From: Flammeovirga sp. OC4
GTDB taxonomy: Bacteria; Bacteroidota; Bacteroidia; Cytophagales; Flammeovirgaceae
DNA: 64,000 bases
Direction: 5' to 3'
Assembly: GCF_000812565.1 (NCBI RefSeq)
Contig: NZ_JTAM01000016.1
Span: forward strand, 20,241-84,240
Shown here: positions 63,866 through 64,000 of the stretch, one piece after another
Numbering within the stretch: position 1 is the first letter of the stretch
How the letters are laid out: each line of letters starts with the position of its first letter
Position numbers and translations under genes: made by a program
The notes under the pieces: generated by a model
Seen by the model: the letters and a program-made list of their open reading frames with translations, nothing else
Told to the model about the DNA's origin: nothing
Database searches by the model: none

Positions 63866-64000
63866 TAGCACATTGTAAACTAAGTTTACGTTGTTTATAT
63901 TATTTAGAAATCAGGAGATTTCTGATGATCTGAAGGACACGAATGACGCTGACGCTTAACATTCGCACCATTGAGTTTTCTACCATTTTAGTTTGGTAGT
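63866..64000 (-). repeat. Dispersed hairpin-rich repeat, copy I (cut by window edge)
   Basis: Starts immediately after copy H with CACATTGTAAACTAAGTTTA and continues through the end hairpin AGAAATCAGGAGATTTCT and CGAATGACGCTGACGCTTAA. It is inverted and leaves the window. Confidence 0.8.

Overview
The window looks like part of a secondary replicon (megaplasmid or second chromosome) of a marine, polysaccharide-degrading Bacteroidota, most like the Cytophagales genus Flammeovirga. This rests on the AT-rich sequence, SusC/SusD genes, three S1 sulfatases, reg_prop sensors and TANNTTTG-type promoter boxes. The genus is inferred from gene content and was not tested by a search. No rRNA, tRNA or CRISPR array was seen.

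Layout. (1) 1-8.6 kb: the 5' part of a beta-propeller sensor, a secreted caspase-like protease, a small secreted protein, a cysteine-desulfidase-like enzyme, a YtfJ-like protein and a lipoprotein. Two clusters of iteron-like motifs (702-981 and 3584-3866) flank the caspase and secreted-protein genes. (2) 8.6-16.4 kb: the replication and partition core. parA1-parB1 run leftward. A 1.5-kb array of about 27 iterons with one perfect DnaA box sits between them and a Rep_3-type initiator gene running rightward, followed by a second pair, parA2-parB2. (3) 17-22 kb: a YchJ-like protein, signal peptidase I, a coiled-coil GIY-YIG-like protein, an acyltransferase and a UmuD-like protein without its catalytic residues. 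(4) 23-42.5 kb: a rightward polysaccharide-utilisation locus (PUL): sulfatase, GH144-like beta-1,2-glucanase, GH3 beta-glucosidase, surface glycan-binding lipoprotein, SusC, SusD and a second binding lipoprotein. After these come a 7TMR-DISM receptor fused to an IS1595-transposase-like zinc-ribbon/HTH domain, a sulfatase whose start codon overlaps the receptor stop codon, and a third sulfatase. (5) 42.7-52 kb: CHASE2, DEDDh exonuclease, SpoIIE-phosphatase sensor and ADP-ribosylglycohydrolase genes. (6) 52-60.5 kb: a leftward run of small orphan genes, including DUF4240- and DUF2262-like proteins, resembling an immunity-gene island. (7) 60.7-64 kb: a tail-fibre-like secreted protein, an AraC regulator and a secreted VOC protein.

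A hairpin-rich repeat of about 400 bp with terminal inverted repeats (TGTAAACTAA...) occurs in about ten full, degenerate or partial copies between genes. A related short two-hairpin element occurs three more times. Corresponding stems differ by paired changes, so the fold appears conserved.

How the genes may work together: the PUL is predicted to bind, desulfate, cut and import a beta-glucan, probably 1,2-linked. The membrane receptor with a transposase-derived DNA-binding tail is the best local candidate for its regulator. The Rep, iteron and dual ParAB core would maintain the replicon.
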